A stretch of 64,000 bases of DNA from Clavulina sp. PMI_390 (GCA_015039315.1 WIDE01000024.1:137690-201689), one strand, 5' to 3'. Counted from the first letter of the stretch, positions 47,920-61,500 are shown. Numbers and translations are program-made. Notes: generated by a model not told the origin, from the letters alone.

Positions 47920-50028
47920 TCAACTACGAGCAGAACCCAAATCAATCACCCTGACTTTCCCATCGTGTGTCGAAATAACTATCCGACCAACGGAGTCGTC
48001 AAAGGAGCAGAGTGAAGCTCCGCGGATGAGATAGGGCATATTAGGCAGACACCACTGCACCGTACCCTCTCGTGCTGAATCTTTGGTCGAAGAGGGGGCA
48101 ACCAACCTTGAGCTAGCATGAGCTTCATTTAGCCAGAACGGGCGGAATCTTCGTGGCATGCGGGCCCAGTCGTCTGAGCCGCCAAGGTCGAGAAGAGGAA
48201 AAAAATCGTCTCCCTTGAGGTGGATTGATTCTGGAAAATACGTCGGGCTAGGGAGCACATGTGCCTTGACGCTCGGAGTGGTGCCAGTCACCCTCGGAGA
48301 TTTTGAGAATAGCATCAGTTTTTCGTTGGATTGCCGATCTGCAGCGACTGTGACGTTCTCGAGCCAGAACCCACGACCGCTTGATGGTGAAACAACCATA
48401 TCGTGGAAGTAGTGTGGGCGAATCCCGGACTTGGTTTGCACACCAAGAAATTGGATGAGCCCCACGGGGTCTGCTGGGTTTGGGGGATCTGTGTCACGGC
48501 GAGGGGCATCAACGGGTGGAGGAGGGGGCGGTGCCAGTGCCAGTACTTTGGAGGAGAGATCGGGTGGAAGCAAGAGAAGCACATGATGTATGACGCTCTC
48601 GTCCTGGGTGTTAATCTCATTGCGTACCCTCATGCGAATGAGGACGGACACCTTGCGCTGAGCCCCGTGACGCGCGTATTGACTTCCAGGGTTTGGGTAT
48701 GGAGCACAGTAGGGAATGATAGACGAGGATTCCCATCGAGCAGTCGGGTCTCTGGGGATGCTACCGAGAAGGCGACCCATAACTGGGATGACCTGATTTC
48801 TTGCATCGCGTTGAGGCTCTGCTATGGGCGATACTACCCCTTCAGGCAGCTCAAAAACGTCAATACCCCACAGTTGGGATACGACAACACAGCCGTGGCA
48901 CAGCTCGACAGAATGACAAGTGACGCCCTACAGGAGTCGGATGATGTCTGCGTCAAACGAAAGGAAGCGTTATGGATTGCGTCACGTACTGGCTGTATTG
49001 ACATGGGAATGCTAGGGCCATGGTCAAGCCATGCCACGGCACCGGTTCGATAATTCCCAATGTACACCCTGCGACGCGAGGGGCGATAGGACACGACAAG
49101 GTCTCCGCGTAGGATCTTGAATCGTCCATACAGCTCTCCGACCCATATGACAGAGTGACTGATCTCCGTCCCAAAAGAAAGGTTGTACAGCGTCACATAT
49201 TCTTCTCTGAAGTGCAAACGGATTGAGCGTTATAACAAAAAGACTCGGAAGGGAGGGTCCGCAATGTGGTTCTCACCTATCGATAACGCTGGATACGGCA
49301 AACGTGGCTTGATTGTTAGGATCCGAATTGAACGCGACATCAAGCATGACGCCATCAATCGTCCACTCGTGCTTCAAATTTTTCCTCCTTACACCTGGTT
49401 CCAACTCCCAGATCCTCACCAAACAATTGCGCGTGATGGTCAACAGGTATCTTCCTGCCATACCTGGTATGATGAAGGCCATAGGTACAGAGCGATTCAC
49501 CATCTCGGGCTCCCACTCGATGCTGGCAAATCCGAGGCGCGCCCAGTTAGGATTCCTCCAGCTGTGCTCAAGACGCGAGGCATAGGTGGAGATGGCTTTG
49601 AGCTCCGATGCGGAGAGGAGCGAAGGATCGAGCTCTTTCCTGATAGGGAGGGTGAGGCCAGAAGGCAGAAGCTGCCGATGGATCACGGTATGCCATACTG
49701 CGTGACTACTCGTCAATTCGTAGAAAGTTCGACATGTCTGCGCAGGCGGTGAGGTGAAGAAATTTCAGAGAATGTTGCATGATGATAACGTGTCGATACT
49801 GTGGATATCACGAACCCTTCTCAATCGCAAAATATCTTTCACGGACAGATGTGAGATTATCTCAAGCAAGACATCGGGTATGATGGCAGTGATCTTGGCG
49901 TTCTCCATATTCGGATGATAGAACGGTTCACGACGAGCCCCAGGGTTGTCAAGCCAGGTCAGACCCGACTCGGAGAATGACTCGAAGTGTAGCGTTAGGG
50001 AGAGATCTTTGAGAGCTCTAGAAGACAT
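47920..50028 (-). CDS. F-box protein 4 of the tandem array
   Basis: Exons 50028..49816, 49737..49277, 49206..48990 and 48927..47920 sum to 1899 nt, 632 residues. The F-box is IIPDVLLEIISHLSVKDILR, spliced to RTCRTFYELTSSHAVW. Then come LEHSWRNPNW, LYNLSFGTEISHSVIW, YRTGAVAWL, VVSQLWGIDVFELPEG, SGRGFWLENV and CSFDDSVGRIVISTHDGKV. The second ATG at 49908 gives a protein beginning MENAKITA, closer to the short N-termini of genes 1 and 2, so the true start may be there (592 residues). A Pro-rich loop (LAPPPPPPVDAPRRDTDPP) is specific to this copy. Confidence 0.78.
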
Positions 50029-50449
50029 GGAAGGCGAGTGAGTGTTCGGATGGGGAAGAGTTCAGAATCGCAAGGCTATGCACATTTCTAGTTCAGCCGT
50101 TTCCGCAACGCAAATGCGCGGTGTGAATTGGTCACAGCTTGACTCGAGTCACCGATTTGTTACACGTAAACTATGTGCTTTTTGGTATCCACCCCCTTCG
50201 TAAAAAGAGACGTAAATTTATCTGCAAAGATGAACGCATATGAGTAAAATAGAGTGAGGGTTTGGCTGCGTTTGGATACCCTGCTTCTCCACTGGAAGCC
50301 CCCAAATCAAATTGGTGATACACGAGTATCAGCCAGCCAGATGACAATCACTGAGATGAAGTCTACATTACAGCGATCATTAATCACAAAGGGTCCAGCC
50401 AGGCTGCTGTCCACCTGGCATCTGTAAATGTATAGCAATGTAACTCCGA
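50029..50449. other. intergenic between F-box gene 4 and ClpX
   Basis: 421 bp holding the upstream region of F-box gene 4 and the 3' side of the ClpX gene, both on minus. No feature was recognised. Confidence 0.5.
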
Positions 50450-53400
50450 TCACGGGAATCCTCCACCCTCTCCACCCCTCGCATCAACCTTCCTATTCCG
50501 TTCATCTTCCCTAGCAGCCACCTCTCTTCTTAGCTCTTCATCTTCTTCCTCTGCTCCTCGCAGCTTCCCTTCATCTTCGCCAGTAGTAACTGTCTTAGCT
50601 GCTGATGACGACGAGGAGCTCGATGGCCCAAAGACTTCTTCCTCAGCAGCGGCCAGTGCGCTGTAAAATGCTCCACCTTCGCCTCGGGAGAAGTACATCG
50701 CAGGCTTGAGGCCCTGGACGACTTCGTGATCGACTAGAACGTAGCGTACGCTCTGTAACGAGATGACACACGGGTCAATGATTAATTAGGCAGGCGTGTA
50801 GAAGCAAGAAAAATCAACGAGACATACCGAACCGGGAACGTCGTACATCGCCTCGAGCAAAGCACCTTCCATCACGCCTCTCAATCCGCGAGCACCCATA
50901 CCGCGCTCTAGCGCAATCTCACACACCTGGGTCCAGCCAACGTTAGGTTTAAGGAGAGAACCAAGCATGAATGACATAGAAAGAGAGCAGAACTACGGTC
51001 AGTGATTGCATCATAGACGGTAACAGGAGCTGGCCATACCGCTCGTAATCCACGTGTTGTGAACCGAATCTCGACACCCGAATACGAGAAGAGTGCCTCG
51101 TACTGCTTTGCGAGCGCTCCGCGTACGTCAGTCAGGACGCGCATGAGGTCATCGATTGACAATGGCTTGAGGGCAGTGATGGTCGGAAGACGAGATGTGA
51201 ACCTATCAAAGTATGTGCGTTAGAGATTGGGATGGCGTTGGGGAAGTGGAGTGATGGGGACGCACTCTGGGATGAATCCATATCTTATGAGATCTACAAG
51301 CCCCAGGTGATTAGCAACATGGATCTAAGAAATGACAGGGGGATCGAGACATACCAACAGGCTCGACGAGATCGTATGGATTGACGTCTTTCGGTTGTGA
51401 ATTCTTCGTAAAGAAGGGGAGGGCATGATCTGCTGCCTTGCGGTCCTTCGAGTTCGTTATAGAGGAGAGCCCAAATCCATCACTTGCAAGTGGTGCACCA
51501 AAACCTATCGACTGAACAATCCCATAGCCATATGATCACCAGCGATGATGCAGTCAGGCTCATGGGAAGATGGAGAGGAGAGAGAGGCTGGGACGTACCC
51601 CCTTGTTCATTCGTTGTTGGACAACCTTATCGAGCCCGACAAACGCGCCGCTCAAGATGAACAGGATGTCTGTCGTGTCGACCTGGTACACCTCGCTCTT
51701 GGCTGTGCCCATCCGGACAGCCACGCGAACACCCCGTCGAGTATGGAGAGTGAGGGTGAGTATCGTTCGCTATACGGAAATAACTAAAGAGATAACGTAC
51801 GTCCAGCTGGTGCAGAGGGCGCTCCACGCCCTCCTTTCCCACTGGGAGGACCCACAATGTCATCTCCACCACCAGAACCCTCCACTCCCCTAGCATTGAC
51901 CGACACCTATAGGCAACCAATCGAAGCATCAGCATCTCCCAGACTCCAACATATTCAAAGAGACATGAGGTACTCACCACACTGCCCTCCAACATCCTCA
52001 GCAGACCTTGCTGTACGCCTTCTCCACCGACATCCCGCGCACCCCCATCCGCTCCTCCACCACCACCTCCACCACCCGTCGAGCGCCGAGCGAGTTTGTC
52101 CGCCTCATCCACGACGACAATACCGAATGACGCACGATGTGGGTCCCAGGCTGAGGCTTGGAGCTGTCATGGTCATACAGAACAGATTAGTTGATCAAGT
52201 GACCATTGAATACCATCGAGGACAAAGAGACGCACGAGTCTGTGAATAATCATCTCAACATCTTCGCCCACATCTGAGGCGTTATTGCGTTAGTTGATAG
52301 CAATGACGATCCATAAAATACCACGATAAGAATAAGGGATGAGCTTCATGACTCTGATATTAACTGCGAACATGGTAAACGTACATCCTGCCTAGAGGCG
52401 AGGGGGGGAAGGAAGAACCGGTCAGACGATGCTCATATTGAGCAAGGAAACGGAAGTACCTGAGTGAGGGTCGTTGCGTCTGACATTGCAAATGGGACAT
52501 CGAGCACTTTGGCGAGCGTCCGCGCGAGAAGTGTCTTCCCAGAGCCCGTTGGACCCCTACAATTCCGTAAGATCCCTGACCTAGGATGCTAGAGAGAGAG
52601 ACGTACATGAGTAAGACATTGGATTTCTCAAAGACGGTTGGAGTAAGAGGCGAGTTGAGTAGAGGCGGGCGCCGCGGATGTGTTCCAAAGGGTGCTGCTG
52701 ATGAGGATGAAGACGAGGATGGACGGCGATGGTGTGGTGGGGGTGGGCGACGGTCAGGATGTGGGCGGAGGTTGAGGTCTGAGTACCAAAGTGCAAAAGT
52801 TAGAGTTGAACTAATAATAGGAACCGTACGGGACCCAAGGCTTACTATCAGATGGGCGGGATGGGTCGTCCCATGAGGAGGCAAAGGAAGAGAGGGATGT
52901 GGGGTCATCCTGGTCGTCGAGGGACTGTTGTTGGGCATGCTTCGCTTTGACTAGTGGTAGTGATCTCAGGCCATGAGGGTCGTTGAAGCGCATCAAATAG
53001 AGTAGTCTACATACTGCGATTGTAGTGGTTGAAGACTGCGACGGATAGGACCTTCTTTGCGCGTTCTTGGCCAACGATATAGGAGTCCAGATATTGCACC
53101 AGCTAAGGGGGCGTCAAACAAGTATACGAGCTCAGTTTAGGGAAGGTGTGTTTTTATAGATGGCAAGATAGTGACCTGTCTTGGGCTGCTGAGGACAAAG
53201 CCATCCCACTGGTTGCCTGGAGGAGAGTTGTGGTCTCTGTCGGCAGAGTTGTTCAAGGCATCGTCCTCGGATCGATCAGAGCCGAGGCCAGAAGTCGACG
53301 AAGAAGCATCTGTCTTTGGTGCCGTGTTGTCGTATGAGCGAGTGTGTCTGCTGCGTTGAGCAGCGAGGCTAGATGTGGAGATGGACGCGGTGCCAGTTCT

Positions 53401-53490
53401 GCTGCCAGTATGAGCAACGGTGACGATTGGACGCCTTATTATCGCTGATGATGAGGACGAGGCTGCGACGGATGCAAGAGCTCTCCTCAT
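50450..53490 (-). CDS. MCX1: mitochondrial ClpX-type AAA+ unfoldase (Mcx1)
   Basis: About a dozen short exons run from 53490 to the stop at 50450. The N-terminus ([20 protein letters not shown]) is a typical mitochondrial presequence; no zinc-binding domain is seen. Marks in order are [15 protein letters not shown], Walker [17 protein letters not shown], Walker [25 protein letters not shown] (the ClpP-docking IGF loop), GFIPEFTSRLP (arginine finger) and [16 protein letters not shown] (sensor 2). ClpX unfolds matrix proteins and in some species feeds the ClpP peptidase. Oddities: a 7-nt exon at 52391-52385; a poly-Gly run of about eight after Walker B; Ser/Gly-rich inserts; and a long charged C-terminal tail. 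Exon ends other than those named were not all fixed. Confidence 0.9.
52385..52391 (-). other. MCX1: 7-nt internal microexon of ClpX
   Basis: The upstream exon ends TLTQ with a gtactt donor near 52461. Then CTCTAG, the seven bases GCAGGAT, and a gtacgt donor follow. The next exon starts at 52273 after CCTCAG. Joined, it restores AGY in the universal T(L)TQAGYVGEDVE segment of ClpX. Without it the frame breaks. Confidence 0.75.
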
Positions 53491-53782
53491 CGTCCCAGTG
53501 GTTGTGGATTGGGTGTGTCGCCGGTTGTTCCGTGTGTCCGAATGTGGGTCAAATGGGTAAAGCAGGAATAATGCTCAGGGCTGAACAGTGTTCGTCGGTC
53601 ACTCGGAGCAGCAAACGAGAGGCAGCTCGAACTCTGTAATATAAAACGGATACTATACTGTACGAGTGTATACTGTATACGACTGAAGTGGCCACGACCC
53701 CCCACCTCGTGTTCTCTCTCTTTCTTCCTCCCCATACACTGATAATCTCTGCAGGGAGGCCCCGCCGCTGCGACTGACGACC

Positions 53783-56700
53783 ATGTCCGCAGCCCCTTCC
53801 CCATCGTTGGCCCCAGCGATAATGGGATCGTCGCCGCATGTACGCGAGTCCGCGTGCGCGCAGGCTCTCGCTCCATCGCCTCCCGAGTCCGACTGTGACT
53901 GCTGCACCACCTCCTGCGAGTGCCGACCTCGTCCGACGACGGCTGGAGAAACGATCTCCACACCAAAGACAAGTGCGAGGCGAGCAAGCCTATGCTCAGC
54001 CGCATCCTCCTCGCGATCCGACATAACCTCTTCACTCTCGGCCCTGGATCACTCGGACGTCGACACCGTCTCTGACAGCACCTCCCCATCTGCTTCCGCC
54101 TCGACGCCGACAACCCCAGCATCACCCCCGATGCCCCTTGTGTCGTCCATAGGTCCGTTCTATCATATTCGCTTGTTCTACTCATGAGCTAACCGGCAGC
54201 AAACTCTCAAGATACCACCACTGCAACTGCAACTACAACCACACCTGGTGCTGGCACCCGATCCACATCTGACTTGCCATCTCTATCCCACTCCCAATCA
54301 GCAGACTTCAACCCAGCCATCTCTCTCCCATTCGAGCTCTACCGCCCAATCTTTGCCCATGTCACCTCCTTGAATGACCTCCGCACCCTCTCCATTGCCT
54401 CTCGTGTCACCCAGCCCGACGCCGAGCGCCTCCTCCACGCCTCCATTGTCTCGTATGGCATCACCCAAGTTGCCCGCCGCGCCCGCCATCTAGCAAAATT
54501 CCCTCGAATTGGTCTTTTTGTGAAGAGCATCGTATGGCGCGAGGCTCCTCCCCCAAGCGTCACGGCTGACGGGTCCTCCGCCCATACTTCCAGCAGCAAC
54601 GACAAGAGCTGGAACCGGAGCCAACCCTTGCCAGCCTTCTCCTCTCTTATAACTGGTGAGTTTCCACCTCGTGGTTCCTATTCCGTATCTTTCCCCTTTG
54701 CGCGTTCCTGTTTCGTTGGCCGAAAGGGTTCGGACCACCCCAGTCGCCTATTGTGGGCTACCTCTTCTGATCTTCCCGGAACATCCGACTCGCGTGCGCA
54801 CACCCTACATTTTTTTGGCACGCACACACCCCACACGCAACGTACTCCCCCCACCTCGCCTCGCCAACTCTATCATTTTTTCATTTTCATTCCCCGAATG
54901 CTCCTCCATATTTATCCTGTCCTCGTTCTTGTGCTTCTCATACTAACCGCCCGCTTCATCTTTCTTGATCTCGTCTTCTATCACGAATCACTAATCATCA
55001 TCATGGGTGCAATCATCATCCCACTATCGCACCTCCGCTTCCCCCGTTCTGGAACCCCCCAGCCGCTCTCCTCAACACCCCCAACCTCACACATTTCGAC
55101 GCCTCCATCCTTCCCACCTCGGCGCTCCCTTCCCTCGCATTCCGTTCGCCGTCCTCCTTCCCACCGTCGATGCCCCCATCCGAGCGGCCCATGCGACTCT
55201 TGCCCTTCCGCCTCCGTTCATTTGTCCACGATGGGCTGGTCATCGGGCACGACAGCCTCAACTTTTTTGCCGAGCACGAGGGCATTCGGGAACTTGTCTT
55301 GAACCCGTTCTCGTATTACGAGGTGAGCGATTTTTTCTGTGCGTTTCCGTAAGTGTGGATTCTGAATGAGGGATATAGCTCCATGAGGACGACGAGTACT
55401 ACCGCCGGTTGCTGTATACGGTGCTTCCGAACTTGCGCTCGGTGTCGTGCGGGCTGAGCGTCGCGATCCGCCTGGTCGAAGGCCGCCCGCTCGAGCGGTT
55501 CCTGGTGCCTTGGCGCGCAGACTGTCTGGATAGCGATCAGCTTGAGAGACTTCTCCGAGCTGTGGGAGGTGGGAGTGCAGTGCCTAATACTGCTGTGGAG
55601 GGCAAGAGCGTGAAGGCGAGTAGTAGTACTCGGGAGAAGGCTGTGGATAACGAGCAGGATGAACTGGAGGGTGGGCGCAAAAAGGGCCTCAAGTCTCTTG
55701 TTGTGGAGAGGCGCTTTGCGAGTCGCGAGGGTTTGCGCTGTGTGAGCAAGTATCTCGGTGGGTCGTTGGAGGAGTTGGGTATCGTGGTGCCGTATGATTC
55801 AGAGGTGCGTTTTCGATAATCAGGATCTTTTTATATCTTCGTTGGCGAATCGTTTGCTTGCCATTTTGTACCTTTGTGTGGCTCTGAGGGGATGCTCAAT
55901 TACGCACTTTGCTGACCTGGAAACTCTCCTGTCTGTTGATAAAAATAGTGGTTAACGGACTTGGCGCCGCTCAAGCACCTCCGCTCGCTTGCATTGGTGT
56001 GCCCACCGCCATCAACGCCTCCGTCGCCTTCGCCGTCCCTCCCTGCGCTGGAATTGGTAGCCAACGATCTGACGCCTGCGCCCCCAGTGCCCATTGGTGC
56101 TGTGATTATCCCGCTCCTACCCGCTCCTACTACCAGTGCAATTGATGCTGCCGGCGCTGCTGAGCATGTGCTGGAGCCTGGGCATGCGCATGGGTCTTTG
56201 ATAGCGGCGGTGTCCACTGTTATTGCGATCCCTGCTGCTGAAGCTGGGGAAGCGGAGGGTGATGCAGAGGGACTGGAAGATGACGATGAGGATGGCGATG
56301 AGTATGAGGATTACGAGGATGCGGTGACGGTCGCGGAAGCTGAAGACTTGGATGAAGAGGATACGAGGGCAGTCGAGGATTTGGCTGTCCGTCATCCGCA
56401 GACCAACCCTTTGAGTGGTGCAGAACCTGTTCTGCATCCCTTCACTATGCTGTCACCGTCATCGTCATCAACTATTACTCCGTTCGCACCACCCGCGTTT
56501 GGGTCAATATTGACGACTACGCCCACCAGCTCGTTCTCTACTTCGACGTCATCTCCTTCTATACCTAGTCCATCCCGCCTCAATTCCTCTGGGTCGATTG
56601 AGCGTACTTTACTGCATGGTTTGCCATCGACCATGCTTACCGGTGCTACCTCGAGCTCCTCACTGCCTTCAATGCCAGTGGGTATCGCGCCTCCCCCGCC

Positions 56701-57352
56701 GCATCCCTGCGAGATCTGTTTTGGCCACAGGCACAACGCTTCTACCTCTACGTCTATTTCCACTTCCAGCACACTCCCACTCTTCTCGGCAGCAGCAGCC
56801 ACATCTAGCACATCAATGACCCCTACGCCCCCATTCTCGTTTTCCTCCTCTGCCCCATCATCATCCAGTAACCCATTCTCTGAATCACACGAACTCCCCC
56901 TCTCGCCAGGAGTAGTAGAGCAGCCTCTGCGGGACGAGTCGGCTCTCTGGTATGCGGAGCGTGCGAGGGAACGAGAGCGGAGGCTCGCGGCGCTGGACAA
57001 GCTGCGTGCGATCTCAGCTGGTCTCGAGGAAGTCTTTATCCACGAAAGCCCCAATTTCGCTGCGAACGTGACAGCAACAGCTTCTTCAGCTAGAACGGCA
57101 GACGGGATGGGCAGGGTGACGCAGTTGGGCGTCATTGCGGAAGGCTCTCGTATCCCGCTCACCTCGTTCGCCTCTCCCTCGTTTTTGATGACGGGCAAAA
57201 CGATGGCGAGTGAGGAGGTAGCTCTCCCTGCTCCTGGCGCACATGCGATGCCGAAATACGCCGCTGAGCGCTGGGTGTTTTCGTCTGAAGGAGAGTGGAA
57301 GTCGACGGGCTGGGTGGACGCGCGCTCGCTGGTTATCTTCCCCGATTCTTGA
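53783..57352 (+). CDS. F-box-like protein with disordered acidic and Ser-rich regions
   Basis: Exons 53783..54152, 54200..54655, 55063..55322, 55379..55804 and 55949..57352 sum to 2916 nt, 971 residues. After about 160 disordered residues an F-box-like segment reads ISLPFELYRPIFAHV and LNDLRTLSIASRV. Leucine-rich strand patterns follow (LLNTPNLTHFDASILP, LPNLRSVSCGL, LEELGIVVPYDSE, LKHLRSLALV). Then come an acidic run (EDDDEDGDEYEDYED), long Ser/Thr/Pro stretches and a helical basic-acidic part (ARERERRLAALDKLRAI). The C-terminus ends RWVFSSEGEWKSTGW.D, a compact segment. It is probably an F-box/LRR-type protein of unknown substrate. Intron 2 is 407 bp, long for this window. It starts 293 bp from the divergent ClpX gene. 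Confidence 0.75.
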
Positions 57353-58508
57353 TTGCGCCATTTTCTCTATACCTCTTTTTCTCTTCTCTCATGATGCGTT
57401 GTTGGTTTTTTTTCTTTCTTTCCTCTCCTGGGGTTTCCTTTGTTCTTACGCCAGTCATTGAGTAAACTCATGAATGCGCTCTGGCTGCGATTTACCCATT
57501 TATGCGTTCCTCTTCATGCTCATCTTTTTCGTCATTGTGTTATTCTTGCTGGTCCATGTCTTGAAACGTGCTTCATCCACCCATCCACCCCTTTGCTGCT
57601 CTTTGTACATATTCCCTCCTCGTCTGTAGTTCTAGTATTTGGTGCTATATGAGATTTTACCACTTGTATATCGTCCACCAGCAGAGCATAAGAGCATATA
57701 ATCTGCAGCTCTCCACAAACTTTGTTGTTGTTTCATGGAACAATCACGGTCCAAATAAGCGCACACAAACTGTATTGCTCGAACGTGACATTTTTCTGGG
57801 CAACGAATCGGACTTTACATTGACCATGAGAACAGCCTTCACAAGATACGCAATTAGTCTCGAGATCCTCTGTGAGAGCTCGTCCCATCTTTGAATCTCG
57901 ATAAACGAGCTTCGTCGCATCATGTTTACCGCGTGTCAGCATCCCCGCTCAATCGACGCGCCGTCGCGCCCTTGTCATAACGCGACAGGATCTACACGTC
58001 ACTCATGATTGAAATACTCCCGGCTTGTGGCGAATGATAAGAAGCTTTTGTTGTTGTTGTGCTACGTAGAAGGATTCTGTAGAAACGCCATGGAGACTTG
58101 GAGATCTTGGAGCAGGCGGACTTAAGGATGACGGGCGAGCGGAGCGGGGCGGGAGGATGGATGAATGTACCTTGGGGGTGAGTGAATGAGTCGCAAGGAT
58201 GGAGCGCCTGGCTTGTGGTACCCTTTACCCTTGAGTTTCATCTCCCCCCTATCCTTTTCCTTTCTCCTTTCTTCATCCCGACGCGCGCCACTTGCTTGTG
58301 TTCTAGCAAGCGTTTGAGTGCTAGTGCTGGTCACTGACATTCAATTTACCTCTTGTAGTCGATCGAGAGAGCGCAGCACACCTTCCACAGCCCACTTCAT
58401 CACCCAGTCATCGTCGATCCTTGTCATCTGTCTTCTTCGTCTTTTCTCCACTCCCCATCATCAGCCAAACCCACTTCTCCCTCAACTGGTCATTTTTGAA
58501 CGCACTAT
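57353..58508. other. intergenic, no gene seen
   Basis: T-rich 3' flank of the F-box-like gene, then the promoter of the gene at 58509, with C/T-rich stretches at 58230-58290 and 58380-58470. Short frames on both strands have no domain-like sequence. Confidence 0.5.
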
Positions 58509-61500
58509 ATGGCTTCCCATCATCGTACTCACTCGTACACTGACCCCAACGCTCATCCGCGCGACCAACGTCATAAAGAGAATGTGCTGCCGTCCCTCCT
58601 GGAAGATGGCCCGACTCGCGGTCGTCCTCCTGCGCGACGGGGGCGCTCCGCACGTGAAGCGATGTTCCGTTACGACGTTTGGCGTAAGTCTCCTCTTCCT
58701 GTCTTTCTGATTGAGAACGCCTCTGTGCTAACATTCACACTTGTATCGCCTACAATTATGTGCCCAGACGATGGAACGGATGACGATGAATTTTCCGACC
58801 ATGATATCCATATCGTGCGCTACTTTTCACCCGAAGTCCATACATCCCCGTATAGTCTCGATCAAGAGACTGTAACTGAGACAGCCCCAGACCTTCATCT
58901 GGAACAAAGTCACTCCGACGACTCATTCTCTGATATTTCCCCATCCCCTCCTCCTTCGACCGCGTACGAGTCTACCACCCCATTACCTTCCTCGCCGATC
59001 GAATCACTTTCTTCAATCCAATTCGGCCATGCGCAGATGCATGCTAGCGTTGGTCCTGAAAATGCCGATTTTACTCGCATGATTTCGTTGGAGCTGGATT
59101 CCTCTCCTGCTACCTCAGACGAAGCTGTTTCAGCTTTGGGCGAATCCCTTCAGCGGTCATCTCCCGCGGCATTTCCGGACGCGCGAGCCTCGACTCAGGG
59201 TAGTCGACGCGATGCCCCTACAATAGAGTTACCATCAATAGAAGAAGTGGAGGTAGCGGGACCAAGCGGTGGTGGTGAAGGGAGTGCACAAATATTGGGA
59301 CAGCCACGCGACGATTGTTTGGCTCCTCGCTCTTTGTACTTTTCCCCTTTATCACTTCCCTCCAAGTCTGATACCATCGTCAAAGGCTCCCCCTTTGGAG
59401 AGGGACAAGCGCTAGCATCGTCCGAGTGCTCATCGACGCATACTACCCTTTGTACATCCATAATCCCATCACCGCCAAGAATTGGTTCTATACCTCTCAT
59501 AACCCCCATACCCTTGAAGCCCACCTCAGGCTTCGCTGAAAACACTGATACCCTTGAGCCGGAAAACATACCTCCTGTGGAAATTGCACCCAAATCCATA
59601 TCCCAGGAGGAGAGCGTGGTCACACCTAAGGCCCTCTTCTCGCCTGAAGCTCTGTTTCTCCCTCAACCACCAATATCCCCCCTCTCCCCCTCCTTGCCGA
59701 TTGCGCCTGCTTTATCCAGTAACCCTCTCGTCTCACAACCTAACCCCATTGTACAAATGCTGCCTTCAACCACCCACAGCCACAACCACGATCACAACCA
59801 CCCCAATTCAGTAATGACCCCCTCTGCTAGCAGGAAGCCCAGGCAAGCCGAAGATGTTCCTCCACTACCCTCCTCAGCTGGACTCGATTTCCTTGGGGCT
59901 CTCCAGACTGGCAGTATCGTCCCTGATGCAAACGCTGCAGTAGCAAATGATCTAGTCAGCGGAGACTCCTTTGCTTTTGCATTTGGTAACTCTGCACTGA
60001 TGACACTTGCGGGCCCAAGCACCGGAGTCGTTGATCCCGCCCCTTCTAATTCCGTACCAGAGTCATTTGAGGCGGACTTCACTATGCTGCAAACCGCTGA
60101 TTCGTTCGGTTTGGCACGAGGCAATAGGGTTGACTCTTCCTCGTCTGGCGGAACCACGGACACGGCCAGCATACCGCCATCTTCAACGCCGGACCCCCTG
60201 GCGTTGGTTAGGCGAGGTAAAGCTCCTTTGAAGCTTTCAAAAATCAAACCTTGCGCGGGTTCTGGGGTAGACGTCAAAGCGGTTGGGTCTTCTTTGGATG
60301 ACAAGTTATCCTCGACCCCAGGTTTACCTGCGCCGACGACTGACACCACGCCAAGTGTGCCTGCCCCTGATATCGATGTTCCCTCTGATAGCCCTAACCA
60401 AGTGTCGGTTGCACCTCACCCTCCTCCATTATCTATGCCTAGTACCCACAAACTGTCGCTCGTCGAGCTCATCGCGCAGCGACATCGAGCAAAGTTAGCA
60501 GATGATGCAGCTGGTATCGTCCGCCAACCTCCTAAGCAAGAACCTGAAGGCGAGGATGAAGTCGTCGAGGAGGTCCCCAAAGCGGACGAATATGGCCGTC
60601 CATATGTGGTTGAGCATCCATGGATGCCGAGTTGGCAATCTACATCGGTGCAGGATGGGGGGCAAGCTGCTGGTTCTGACACCATACCAACATCTATGCA
60701 GCTACCTCTCAATCCTACGGCGCATACCGAGGTGATGGAAGCCGAATCTATCACACCAGTGGGAGACGATGATGATCCACCTCCACCTCCTGCGAGCACG
60801 CGTCCTCGCCTTTACCCTGTTCCAGATGGGACAAATGTGCCTGGCGGTCTCGTCACCATACCATTCAACCTCGATCCCTTTCAGTCTCAGTGGTTCCCCC
60901 GCCCTCCAGCCATCAGCCAGGGTAGGCATGAAGCTTACTCTGGACGGCTTTTCACCGCGATGACGTATGACGACCAAGACAATACATCAATCCCTGAAGC
61001 ATGGAATCCCCTTGGATCCGCATACTCACCAGGACGAGAGTCGAGGGACCAGCGGAAGGCTGAGCACTATGCGCATGCACAAAGCCACGATTTGTCCAGC
61101 GCTGAGGGCCGCAACGATCCTGATGAGATAGCGCTCACCATCAACTTTTCAGATCACCCACCACGCTATACATACCTCGAGCATATGCAGCCTTGGGTGG
61201 ATGACGAGGGTAATATCGACCCGAGTGTAATGGATGAAGCGCCATTTGGATACAAGCTTCCAACGAGGTTTCGGTCGACGAAGTGGGCATCAGTTGATGT
61301 CGTTCAGGCGGTAGTGAAAAAAGAGGACGGTATCTGGGATCTGTGGATGGCATTGGGTGCAGATGATCGCCCCAAGGAGATCGAAACTGCTGTGCCTGCG
61401 GAGATGCCGATATCTGCAGGGTCTCTGGCTTCAAACAGCACTACCCTAAAGCGAAAACACTCCACATTGGACAGTTTAGCCGCGCATGATACTTCCTCCC

